Source: Cercophora sp. LCS_1 (taxonomy: Eukaryota > Ascomycota > Sordariomycetes > Sordariales > Lasiosphaeriaceae). From it: a stretch of DNA of 64,000 nucleotides. How positions within the stretch are numbered: position 1 is the first letter of the stretch; each line of letters starts with the position of its first letter. The position numbers and the translations under genes were made by a program. Positions 1 to 9,628 of the stretch are shown here, piece after piece. The notes under the pieces are model-generated. The model was not told the origin of the DNA, ran no database searches, and saw only the letters and a program-made list of their open reading frames with translations. The stretch lies in NCBI GenBank assembly GCA_036250225.1, contig JAPZLL010000003.1, forward strand, positions 1,178,001 to 1,242,000. Direction: 5' to 3'.

Positions 1-2325
1 TGGTTCCTCCGGCACTGCCAGCGACTCTGACCATCGGTACCAATTTTGCGCTGAGCCGCTTGAAGGGAAAGCAGATATTCTGCATCAGCCCCCAGCGAGT
101 GAACGTGGGCGGAAAACTCGACATCATGTGCTTCGACAAGACTGGCACGCTGACAGAAGAGGGCCTGGACATCCTTGGTGTTCGGGTTGTGGAGCGGTCT
201 ACCAACCGATTTGGTGATACGTTGACCAAGCCAAATGCTATTGTTCCAGACCAGAACCATGGCTCTGGAATTAAGGACACAACCGACACTCTGAAGGCGG
301 CCCTTTACACAATGGCCACCTGTCATTCCCTCAGGTCTGTCGACAACGAACTTGTTGGCGACCCTCTTGACCTCAAGATGTTTGAATTCACCAAGTGGAC
401 ATTCGAAGAGGGCAGCCAAGGCGGGGGCGCACTTGAAGACGAAGAGCAGGGAACTCTTCAGCCATCAATCGCCCGACCGCCTGGCCATTCCAAGAACAAC
501 GGCAGCTCTGGCCAATCTGGGAGCCAAACGGTGAATTCTAGATTCCTTCCACACGGTCTGCAGCTGCTAACATGGGGGCAGGTTCCATTTGAACTCGGCG
601 TCCTCAAATCGTTTGAGTTTGTTTCCCAGCTTCGACGCGCAAGCGTGATCGTGAGGACGTTTGGCCAGCAAAGCGGAGACATATTCGTCAAGGGAGCACC
701 GGAGTGCATGCGCGACATCTGCAGGCCCGAGACGTTTCCCACTGATTATGAAGAACTCCTCTCCCATTACACCCACAGCGGATACCGAGTCATCGGGTGC
801 GCCACCCGACATATCAAGAAGTTAAGCTGGGTTAAGGCACAGAAGATGACGCGCCAACAAGTCGAGTCGAACCTGGATTTTGTTGGCTTCATCATCTTTG
901 AGAACAAGCTCAAGCCTGCCACAGCAGGTGTTCTCAAGGAGCTGCTCGAATCCAATATTGGCACTGTGATGGTTACGGGCGACAACATTCTCACTGCCAT
1001 CAGCGTGGCGAGGGAATGCAACATGATCAGCAAGACAGCTCATTGTTTCGTTCCTCGCTTTGCGGCTGGCCACTCCAGAGACCCAAACGCAAGTCTTGAG
1101 TGGGAGAGTATCGACAATCACATATACCGCCTGGACAGGAAGACTCTGTTGCCGCTTCCAGCGCCAGTGGAAGGGGACGCGTCGCTTCCATATGACATCT
1201 CGAACCTGCGCAACTACTCGATTGCCGTCAGCGGCGATGTCTTCCGCTGGGTGGTGGACTTTGCTCCGCCCGAGGTGATGCGACGGATGCTTGTCACCGG
1301 CAAGGTATTCGCACGTATGTCTCCCGACGAAAAACACGAGCTTGTTGAGAAGCTCCAAAGCATCGACTACTGCGCTGGCTTCTGTGGCGACGGTGCCAAC
1401 GACTGCGGCGCTCTTAAGGCAGCCGATGTGGGTATTTCACTTTCAGAGGCCGAGGCCTCAGTGGCAGCACCATTTACATCACGAGTCTTCGATATTCGAT
1501 GCGTCCCCGAGGTGATCCGTGAGGGACGAGCTGCTCTTGTCACGAGCTTCAGCTGCTTCAAGTACATGAGTCTATACTCGGCCATCCAGTTCACGTCAGT
1601 GACTTTTCTGTACGCTTCGGCCTCAAACTTGGGCGACTTTCAGTTCCTCTTTATCGACCTTGCCCTGATCCTGCCCATTGCTGTGTTCATGAGCTGGGGT
1701 GGTCCATTCCCGGAACTGTCTCGCAAGCGACCTACAGCCGATCTGGTGTCCCGCAAGGTATTGACACCCCTTTTGGGGCACATCGTCATCTGCATCATCA
1801 TTCAGACAATGGTGTTCCTTGCGGTGCGGCAGCAACCATGGTTCATCCCACCGAAAGTCAACCCAGAGAAGTCAAACGTCGAGAACTCGGAGAACACTTC
1901 GCTATTCTTGACTTCGTGCTTCGAGTACATATTTGCGGGTGTCGTACTCAATGCCGGACGGCCATTCCGGCAGTCCGCGATACAGAACTGTGAGTGCGAT
2001 TCCTGGTTGAATGTTTTGGTGAGGTCGCTAACAATGGACAGGGCCGTTTGTTGCCACAATTGCGACGGTGCTGCTCATTACGGTTTACATGATTGCTGGC
2101 CCAGCTCAGTGGTTGGAGCGCTTGATGCAGCTCACTTATATGGCTGGGGACTTCAAAGTCTTCATCATCTCTCTTGGACTGCTTTATTTCGCATTGGCAT
2201 GGGCGGGTGAGAATCTCGTCTTCCAGCGGCTTGCGCGACTCATTGGACACGCAAAACAGACCGTTACTCAGAAACAGAAGACTAGGAAGCAGTATAAGGT
2301 TATTCAAGAGCAAATGCTGTACTAA
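1..2325 (+). CDS. P5B-type P-ATPase (Ypk9/ATP13A2 family), 5' partial
   Basis: The frame is open from base 3 and the gene enters from the left edge, so only the C-terminal 756 residues are visible. Seen: the membrane motif PPALP at the edge, which separates P5B pumps from P5A pumps (PPELP); the phosphorylation motif DKTGTLT (Asp about residue 45 of the visible part, near base 135); a TGDN motif near base 976; the hinge motif GDGAND near base 1388; then several hydrophobic segments (bases 1530-2220). One intron, 1990-2041 (52 nt, GTGAGT donor, CTAAC branch), joins the last two membrane segments to the rest and the stop is at 2323-2325. Known for the family: vacuolar/lysosomal polyamine transporters that protect against metal and polyamine stress. 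Substrate here is inferred from family only. Confidence 0.9.
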
Positions 2326-2937
2326 GCGGCGTCGGGTGTGAATAGAAGGTCTAGAGCGAATCCCTTTTTGTATGGGATGTATGTGGAAATAAGTGAGGAT
2401 CTCAGACCAAAATTTTAGTTGGCAAAGACATATCTAGAAGAAGGGCTTCTAGCAACCCAGAACTGAGTTGTGTGAGGTTGTGATGGCGCCGCTCCAGGAA
2501 TCCAAATCTTGGCCCCACGATCTCGCTACAAGATAGTGTCGCGCTTGATCGCCGCCGTCAGCTTTGATCGCGAGGCCAGACATAAGAGGGGCGATTGGCA
2601 GCAAGCCATGGCCCACGACCGAACAGAAGCACCGCTACCAAACTTCAACTGACAAGGAATTGAAGCGTCTGCATCGGCGCTTTGACTGGCCGATGGCCTG
2701 CAGGGCCCCCGATTCCGAAACAGCTTCCGGGCTTGATAAACAGCGGCTCGCCCACCCGTTTCCCTCGATTCCCGCGGGCCTGTAGAGATATTTGTGGTTT
2801 TCATCCCAAAAGAAATTCTCACACAGTGATATTATCTGTTGATTCTAGCTGCAAGTTTGATTCACTCCCTTGCTCGCAACAGTGAAGAGATACTTTGCTC
2901 TCCCTTCCATTCTCGCACGAACACTTGAAAATACGCC

Positions 2938-2980
<43 letters not shown>

Positions 2981-2996
2981 CATTATCATCACTAAG
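2326..2996. other. Intergenic: P5B ATPase 3' side and methyltransferase promoter/5' UTR
   Basis: No coding potential was recognised in these 671 bases. The right end holds a long CA microsatellite (2942-2979) that stops only 17 bases before the next start codon, so it is probably in the 5' UTR. Confidence 0.6.
2942..2979. repeat. (CA)19 microsatellite
   Basis: 38 bases of uninterrupted CA repeat directly upstream of the methyltransferase start codon at 2997. Confidence 0.97.
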
Positions 2997-4270
2997 ATGC
3001 CTGACTGCTGCGGTATGTGTAGCTCCTGAACGAAAGTAGGGAGATCATAAAGACTGACACGACCAATAGAGTCCGGGCACATGCTCGATGCGGTCCTCGA
3101 CAGTGGCTGGCTTCCGCACACCATCATCCGAATGGGTGCCCGCCGCCAGACTGCGAACCGCATAGCAGAAATTGCCTCGCCAGACACAGAGACTCACATT
3201 GCCAAGAAGATGGCATTTGTGGAAGAGCTCAAGACTATGGACATTGCGATCGAGACGGATGCCGCTAACAAGCAGCACTACGAGACGCCCATCGGCTTGC
3301 TGACCGAAGCCATGGGTCCTCGTGTCAAGTACAGCTCTAGTCTCTTCCCCAAGGGCAATGAGACTCTTGCGGAGGCGGAGGAAGCCATGCTTGCCGACTA
3401 TGTGACCAAGGCAGGGATTGTGGATGGCATGTCGATTGTTGATATTGGGTAAGTTTTAGTTCGGGGGTTGGTGACGGGTTCCCTGACGCTGACTGCTTTC
3501 TTGATAGCTCTGGTTGGGGCTCTGCGTCGCTCTATTTGGCGGAAAAGTTTCCCAACTCGCGTGTGACGGCTATCTCAAACTCCAAGGTGCAAAAGGGGTA
3601 CGTCGAGGGGCGGGCGAATGAACTGGGCCTCAAGAACCTCACAGTCATTGCGGCAAATATTGTTCATCATGAGTTTGAACCCGAGTCATTTGATCGCGCC
3701 ATCTCCATTGAGGTAAGTCATGGGTCGATAACCGTTCGTTTCTCCATATGCTCACACAATCCTAGATGTTTGAGCACATGAAGAACTATGAGCTGCTCTT
3801 GGCCAAGGTGGCCCGGGCACTGAAGCCCGGTGGCAAGCTCTTCGTTCATGTCTTTGCGCACAAGGACACCCCTTATCATTTCGAGGAGGGCTGGATGACC
3901 CGGTACTTTTTCACCGGAGGCACAATGCCTTCAGCAGATCTCTTCCTTTACTTCCAAAAGGATCTGAAGCTGGAGAAACAGTGGTGGATCAACGGAACTC
4001 ACTACCAGAAATCGCTCGAGGTAAGATTACAAACCATTGAGTTTGCCTGGCGGATGTTGACAGTTCCCACAGGCCTGGCTGAAGAAGTTTGTCGCCAACA
4101 AAAAGAAAGTATGGCCAGTTCTGGCCGAGGGCTATGGGGCCGAGAATGCAAACGCCTGGTACAACCGCTGGCAGTGTTTTTTCATTGGGTGCGCCGAGTT
4201 CTTCGGGTACGAAGGGGGGAATACGTTCGGTGTGGCCCATTTTCTATTCGTGAAGCCAGGTAAGGCCTGA
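2997..4270 (+). CDS. SAM-dependent methyltransferase, cyclopropane-fatty-acid synthase-like
   Basis: Five exons, introns 3013-3069, 3449-3507, 3713-3765 and 4021-4072, all GT-AG with preserved frame, giving 350 residues. The SAM-binding motif I (VDIGSGWGSASLYLAE) is built across the second intron; EMFEHMKNYE and LKPGGKLFVHVF correspond to later Rossmann motifs; the C-terminus has WYNRWQCFFIGCAEFFGY, typical of the Mycolic/CFA methyltransferase family (PF02353). The first exon codes only five residues plus one base. Family members methylate unsaturated lipids, or small amines in the coclaurine N-methyltransferase branch; the KYSSSLFPKGNETLAEAEE block resembles that amine-methylating branch, so the substrate is open. 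No membrane segment or signal peptide is seen. Start chosen because it is the only ATG that splices into the conserved frame. Confidence 0.88.
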
Positions 4271-4444
4271 CAAGAACCCGGTAGATACCAGCCCCAATAG
4301 AAGTTCCATTTGCGCCCATCGCCGACCGACCGTTGCCTCAATTGAGCCCGACGCAGCCCCGGTGTTTCGACGTAGCCCAGTATTTCGGAAAAAAGCAAAT
4401 GTTGATTTTGTATGTACAATGCTCCGTGGAGCTCTATCGTTTGT

Positions 4445-4700
4445 TCAGTGGTCCCATGGGTGCTTCCAGCCGAGGAGAACGGGTCCTGGAGTGTGGAGGT
4501 TAGCAACGCATCATCGATCGAGTTTCGAGGCTCGTACCGTCCTTCTTTGCCCGGTACATCAACTATGCACTAGTTAGCGACCTGGCCCCAGAGTCCAAGA
4601 ATTGAGCAATCCGTACCCAGAACCACATGCTGGCACCGAGACCAGTGGCAGCGAACCGGTAGAGTCGCGGAACATGAGGCTTGAATTGTCCAGGTGCCAT
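4445..4700 (-). CDS. Mitochondrial complex I small subunit, NDUFB2/AGGG-like (49 aa)
   Basis: A very small three-exon gene: exons 4700-4617, 4562-4538 and 4485-4445, with introns of 54 and 52 nt (both donors GTACG-type). The spliced protein is 49 residues, with one membrane segment containing the ASMWFW motif, then YRAKKDG and a C-terminal LLGWKHPWDH. The MWFW core and the following D..VLG stretch resemble mammalian NDUFB2 (AGGG subunit), a single-pass accessory subunit in the membrane arm of NADH:ubiquinone oxidoreductase. All three exons keep frame and the stop follows directly after the conserved end. It is convergent with the methyltransferase (174 bases apart) and divergent from bur1. 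The exact complex I subunit assignment is from remembered family patterns; a protein-coding gene here is well supported by splicing and composition. Confidence 0.8.
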
Positions 4701-5336
4701 TGTGTCCGTGTCTGTTGTCGGAGTTGTTAAATGTGCCCGTCTTTCAATTCGGATCAAGGATAATAACGCACCTACCACAGCTGGAGTGTTGGTAGCGCGG
4801 CTGGACGGGGTTCAATGGTGATTGTTTGTGAGCGCCGTGGTCTGGGAGAGGAGGGTCGAATTGAGGTGGTGCTCTCGGCTCGGTACGCACCGCATACCAA
4901 GGAGTCTGAGTGAGTTGTGGCGCCTGAGGATTCAGGCACCAAGCGCTACCAAGCCACACACCCCACATTATGACAAGGATCTGAAGCCGGGCTGTGGCTG
5001 AACCGGCTGCATTCAATCCAAGCCGGGCCGGTTGGTCCATTTCCAAGGCGACTTGGAGCAAACGGCGACGACCTCGAAGACGGCGGGAATCGCTATCAAG
5101 ATTTGCTATTCACTGGCTACCATTGTATGCGCAAAACCCGAGCTACCCCGCCGCAGTCAGAAAAACCAGGGGATTGCCATGGTTTTTAATCTACCTCGCT
5201 GAGGAGCGTCCGACTTCTCTCCTTCCAACCTCAACAACATCCGACTGTCTTGCAGCCGGTACCCAGATTTCCGTTACCACGCGTCTCTTCGCAACCCGCA
5301 CGTCGAATTGCATCCCCAAAAACCGAACGAGAAATC
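4701..5336. promoter_or_regulatory. Shared bidirectional promoter region, complex I subunit / bur1
   Basis: These 636 bases lie between two divergent start codons (4700 minus, 5337 plus). No coding sequence was recognised; the region should carry both promoters and 5' UTRs. The pyrimidine-rich stretch near 5210-5250 is typical of fungal transcription start regions for the plus-strand gene. Confidence 0.55.
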
Positions 5337-7179
5337 ATGAGTGGTGGTGAGCTTCGAGGAGGCGGTTCTGCCGTTTCTCCTCGATCCTTTGCGATTGCAC
5401 ATCGGCGCCCAGGGTCGAGCTTCGCTGGATGCTCTAATATTAAGGATTACGACATCATTTGCAAGCTCGGCGAGGGCACCTTTGGGTAATACTCTCGTAT
5501 CCACGTCTTTGCAGCTCCGTTTCTGACTCTCGTGCTACTAGTGAGGTTCATCAAGCGCGATGCAGGAGAACTGGGAGGCTGATGGCCGTTAAAAAGATCA
5601 TCATGCACAATGAGAAGGATGGTGTCAGTAACCCGATCCGATCCTTTGTTAGACATGCGCCTGATCTAACCTTATGCTCAGTTTCCGATTACTGCCCTCC
5701 GAGAGATCAAGCTGCTCAAGCTTCTGTCACACAAGAACGTCTTGAGACTGGTGGACATGGCAGTTGAGCACCCAAAAGCTGGTCCGTCCCCCTTCGCTCT
5801 GAACATGCTCGTTTCCACTGACGGTATCCAGCCGACAAGCGAAAGAGACCTATCATGTACATGGTCACGCCTTACATGGACCACGACCTTTCTGGCATGC
5901 TCGACAACCCAAGCATCAAGATTACCGTTCCGCAAATCAAGTGCTACATGCTACAGCTGCTAGAAGGCCTCAAGTACCTCCATGCGAACCATATCCTGCA
6001 CCGAGACATGAAGGCTGCCAATCTGTTGATCAACAACGACGGGATCCTCCAGATCGCAGATTTTGGTCTGGCCAGACACTACGATGGGGATGTTCCTCAA
6101 CCAGGAAGGGGCGGTGGCGAAGCCAGACGTGAGTACACTAGTCTTGTGGTCACGCGCTGGTACCGACCCCCGGAGCTTCTGATGCACCTTAAACGCTACA
6201 CCACAGCAATTGACATGTGGGGAGTTGGGTAAGCCGCCTTGCTGCCGTTTCTAGCAGGGACTGACCTCTTTCCAGCTGCGTTTTCGGAGAAATGCTTGTT
6301 GGTAAGCCCATTTTGGCGGGAGAAAGCGATGGTCATCAGCTTGAAATCATCTTCGACCTCGTGGGGACTCCGACTGAGGATCGGATGCCCAGCTGGAAGA
6401 GCTTGCCAGGCGCAGAGCTTCTCAACCCTCGCCCGAGGCAAGGCAATCTGCGCGAGAGATTTAGAGAACACGGGCCTCAAGCCATTTCTCTTTTAGCAGA
6501 ACTTCTCAAGCTCGACTGGCGGACACGCGTCAACGCCATGGACGCTCTCCAACATCCTTACTTCAACACCCTACCCAAGCCGGCAAACCCCGGCGATTTG
6601 CCCAAGTTTGAGGAAAGCCACGAGTTTGATCGGAGGAAAGGGGGGGGCCGTGACCGCGGAGCCGCTTTGCCCCCCGCACCAAAGGGCGGTACCGTCGGTC
6701 GGGGACCGCACGATGGGTCTGGCCATGTTGCCGGTTTCAACAACGGCGACGCGTACGGCAGAAGCGCTGCCAACGGTCGATATCCGCGAAATCAGGGCCC
6801 ACCTAGACCCGATGAACGAGTTCCGGCTTGGCACAGAGAGCGTGGTCTGCCTCCGCGACCACCACCGCCCGAGAACGGCTGGGATGGGGCAGGAGCTGAA
6901 AACAGCTTCAGAGATCGTGGCCCTCCTCGGAACCGCGGCCCCCCGGCCAGAGGCGGTGATATCGACACATACATCCCGAGCTATGACCGTGATGGGCCTC
7001 GGAGGGATGATAGGAGACATCGTGATGACTGGGACGAGAGACGGCACGATCGCGATAGACGACGTGTGCCCGAGTTTGACGAAAGGGCTCGCAACAGCCG
7101 GACAAGAAGTCGAAGCCGATCACCCGTCCGCGACAGGGACTGGGACCGTGACAGGGATCGCGACGCGTATCGTCGATAG
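5337..7179 (+). CDS. bur1: CTD kinase Bur1 (CDK9-type cyclin-dependent kinase)
   Basis: Five exons, introns 5486-5542, 5634-5681, 5782-5831 and 6229-6275, giving 546 residues. Glycine loop GEGTFG at residues 45-50, the PITALRE helix at 79-85 (the motif that names the CDK9 subgroup), catalytic loop HRDMKAAN at 167-174, DFG at 187-189 and T-loop TRWYRPPELL. The kinase domain is followed by a tail rich in Arg, Asp, Pro and Gly, as in fungal Bur1 proteins. Bur1 with its cyclin Bur2 phosphorylates the Rpb1 linker/CTD and Spt5 and promotes transcription elongation in the nucleus. The first stop (TAG 7177-7179) is followed by an in-frame, equally Arg/Asp-rich open stretch to 7296 (see findings). Start ATG 5337 lies just before the conserved N-terminus; no nearer ATG fits. 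Confidence 0.95.
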
Positions 7180-7891
7180 GATCGCGATCGTGGACGCAAC
7201 CGCCGAGATTCTGACGAAGGCCGCGAATTCACGAGTAGCGGACAGTACGCGAGCGAGACGAGTTCTAACCACGGAAGATACGCGAGGCGCTCATAGCCAG
7301 AGGTATTTAAGGGGCAGGTTCTTGACACTCAGTCAAACACCGGTCGGGGTGTGGTGGATAGGTTTTTTGACGTGTATTGTACAAATGTTCTCCTGGGCGG
7401 GTGGATTTGGCGCAAGTGGTTTCGTTTGACGTTCACCGGAGGCGCCCGCAGGGTTCCTTCTGGGGTTATAAAGGAGCGTCCCAGGGCAGCAGGGTTGGTT
7501 TTCTGGAGTTCTCATGGTACCTTCGATTAGAGGAGCGGCGTCTGCGGACAAGCCGATATTTGTATTAGGAAACTGCCATCCTCCAAACCACGTTTGCCGG
7601 TGTTTTCCTTTCAGTTGTTGACAACATTGATCCCCCACTCGCCCACTCGGGGCTTGGCCCTGGGGTTAAGATCAGTCACAATGATCTTATCATCGATCCA
7701 TCTGGTGGATAGGCGTCTACGTCACCCCCTTCTTCCAACGCTCTCACTACCGCCACGACACTCGGAATCACGCTCACTCAAAATGACCAGTAACAATGTC
7801 GGGATTTAGGATTCAGCTATCACCATTGGAGCCATGGAAGCAGAATCGACACACAAGCGATCTCGCGGACCCTGTGCAACGACACCCCATT
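7180..7891. other. Convergent intergenic region with possible bur1 C-terminal extension
   Basis: Bases 7180-7296 continue the bur1 frame after its stop codon with the same amino acid bias. The remaining part (7297-7891) lies between two gene ends and shows no recognisable coding sequence. Confidence 0.5.
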
Positions 7892-8517
7892 TCAAAATGA
7901 ATCATCTTCCTCATGAATCGTCTCGCCAAGTAAAGACCCTTCGATTCGTCTCCTGGACTTGGTGTATGTGATACTTGCTGGGTCCGGAAAGCTGTAATCC
8001 GAGTCTTCCGAGTTGCGACGGTCGCGTGGTGCCTCGCTGGTGACACTGGAGGAATCTGACTCTGGGTATGGAAAAATGGCTGCAAAGATCCATGCGAGGG
8101 TTCGCGTGGCTACTGCGCCGGCGAGCCCTACAAAGAGAGCAAACAGGAGCTGTGTGGTTGGTCAGGGATAGGGATGAGGTGGGATGAGAGAGGGCTCACT
8201 CACGTATGCGAAAAGGGCCTGGATGGGTTTATCAGTCTGCGCAGCCTAGTATGAGGATTCTGACGACTCACCTCGAACTCATCAAGTAGGAATGTCACCA
8301 CCCTATAAACCGGGACCATGATAAACTTGACAGGCGTCATGATGATCCGAAGCGTCGTCCTCGCAAGCCCCATTGGCGCGCCGGCAACCCACCGAATGCA
8401 AGTCCATATTGACCGGAAGACACCCAGGACCAGCGACGCGACGAGCTTGGAGATCTCCCATGCTGTTCCAAAGACTGTTCCCAGCGCCGTCGCCCAGCGC
8501 GCGTAGTTCTCATCCAT
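7892..8517 (-). CDS. Small fungal membrane protein, function unknown (172 aa)
   Basis: Three exons (8517-8272, 8218-8204, 8149-7892). The middle exon is only 15 nt (five residues, ALFAY), flanked by introns of 53 and 54 nt with GTGAGT donors. The spliced protein starts MDENYARWATALG and has a series of hydrophobic or amphipathic segments from about residue 15 to 120, then a hydrophilic Ser/Asp/Arg-rich tail ending in acidic residues. Part of the last membrane segment is created by splicing the microexon to exon 3, which supports the model. I do not recognise a named domain; it is probably a conserved fungal protein of an internal membrane. It is divergent from pop8, with a 415-base shared promoter. 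Confidence 0.75.
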
Positions 8518-8932
8518 GGCGCGCCCTGGTTCTGTTGTTGCCGGCTGGCCGTGAGACGGGACCAGCGACCTAAACGGGCGCCTGGTTCTGGCTTTCCCAA
8601 CGACACCCTGATGTTCGAACAACACAGGGGTCTAGGATGACGAGAGAAGAAAAAAAAAATGAACGAACAGAAATATAAAATCACATCCTCAGATGTCCCG
8701 TCCCTCTCCAGGACCGAATTGACCTTGTGCCACCAGGAATGCAACCACCACGATATGCAAATACCAAACTTTATTCTAAAATATCCGGTACATACATAAC
8801 CACCAAACCAAACTCAATCCACACCGAATTTCTGAGCACAGCAACTAACTCCAGGTACGCTATCCACCGCACTGTCACAAGCGCAAACTCACCAGCTCAA
8901 CACTCTATCTCTCTCTCTCACAAGCCGAGATA
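8518..8932. promoter_or_regulatory. Shared promoter, membrane protein / pop8
   Basis: 415 bases between divergent start codons. It contains an A-run near 8649-8659 and a CT-rich initiator-like tract (about 8903-8921) just before the pop8 ATG. No gene is seen. Confidence 0.5.
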
Positions 8933-9343
8933 ATGTCCACCCCCGCCGCCAAAACCCGTGAACTCACAAGCTGCACCATTAGATCCCCGCCATATGCATA
9001 TGCCCACCTCACAAGCACGACCCACGGCTCAACCGCCAACGACATTGATATTGACGAGGGCCTCGATGCCCTTCAGGTGCGCGCATACTGTACCGCGGCG
9101 CTACGGCAGTTTCTGGGTGATACGGGCGCCGCAATAAGTGTCGATACCCTTCTCGTCCGGGGCGCCGATGTGTGGCTCCGCGTGCCGCGGCAGGATCTCG
9201 GGGCTTTTGCGGCGGCCATGACGGCGTATGGCGGCATGTCCCGCGGAGGAGGGGCGACGACGGTGATGCGGCTTCAGACGTGCGGGGATTGGCTTGGGAG
9301 TCTGCTAGGGAGGGCCGGCGAGAGCCAAGTTTGGGGCGAGTGA
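8933..9343 (+). CDS. pop8: RNase P/RNase MRP subunit Pop8-like
   Basis: A single-exon gene of 136 residues. The N-terminal TSCTIRSPPYAYAHL strand, the central CTAALRQFLGDTGAAISVD block, LLVRGADVWLRVPR and the C-terminal CGDWLGSLLG fit the fungal Pop8 family, a small ferredoxin-like-fold protein. Pop8 is a subunit of nuclear RNase P (tRNA 5' processing) and RNase MRP (pre-rRNA processing). The ATG at 8933 follows a CT-rich leader, and the protein begins with the conserved part after a short Thr/Ala/Lys stretch. It is convergent with ppt1 (285 bases between stop codons). The assignment rests on motif memory of a fast-evolving family, so the exact name is less certain than the gene itself. Confidence 0.75.
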   Translation: MSTPAAKTRELTSCTIRSPPYAYAHLTSTTHGSTANDIDIDEGLDALQVRAYCTAALRQFLGDTGAAISVDTLLVRGADVWLRVPRQDLGAFAAAMTAYGGMSRGGGATTVMRLQTCGDWLGSLLGRAGESQVWGE

Positions 9344-9628
9344 CGGAATGCACACGGCATCCCACTATCGTTCCTCTCTTTTGAAGGGCATCTTTATTAC
9401 CAGGGTTTACTCTCTTGGCCGGTTGCCGTTTTTATACGCTTGCAACTGTACAGCAAGTGGGGGCTATGTCAACCAAACTGCCAGCTCCGGTACACCATGC
9501 TAGTGCCAACCAAACGACTGACCGCCTACCCGACCAATATTCAACGCCATGCTTCATGGTGAGCCGCCCAGAGAATGCAAGCCATATCCGAGACGTCAAG
9601 AAAACACCCATGCCGGAATCACCATTGT

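Noticed and set aside
6608..7429. Second plus-strand frame of 273 codons within bur1
   Set aside because: Overlaps the Arg/Asp-rich tail of bur1 in another frame; no domain and a shadow-type composition.
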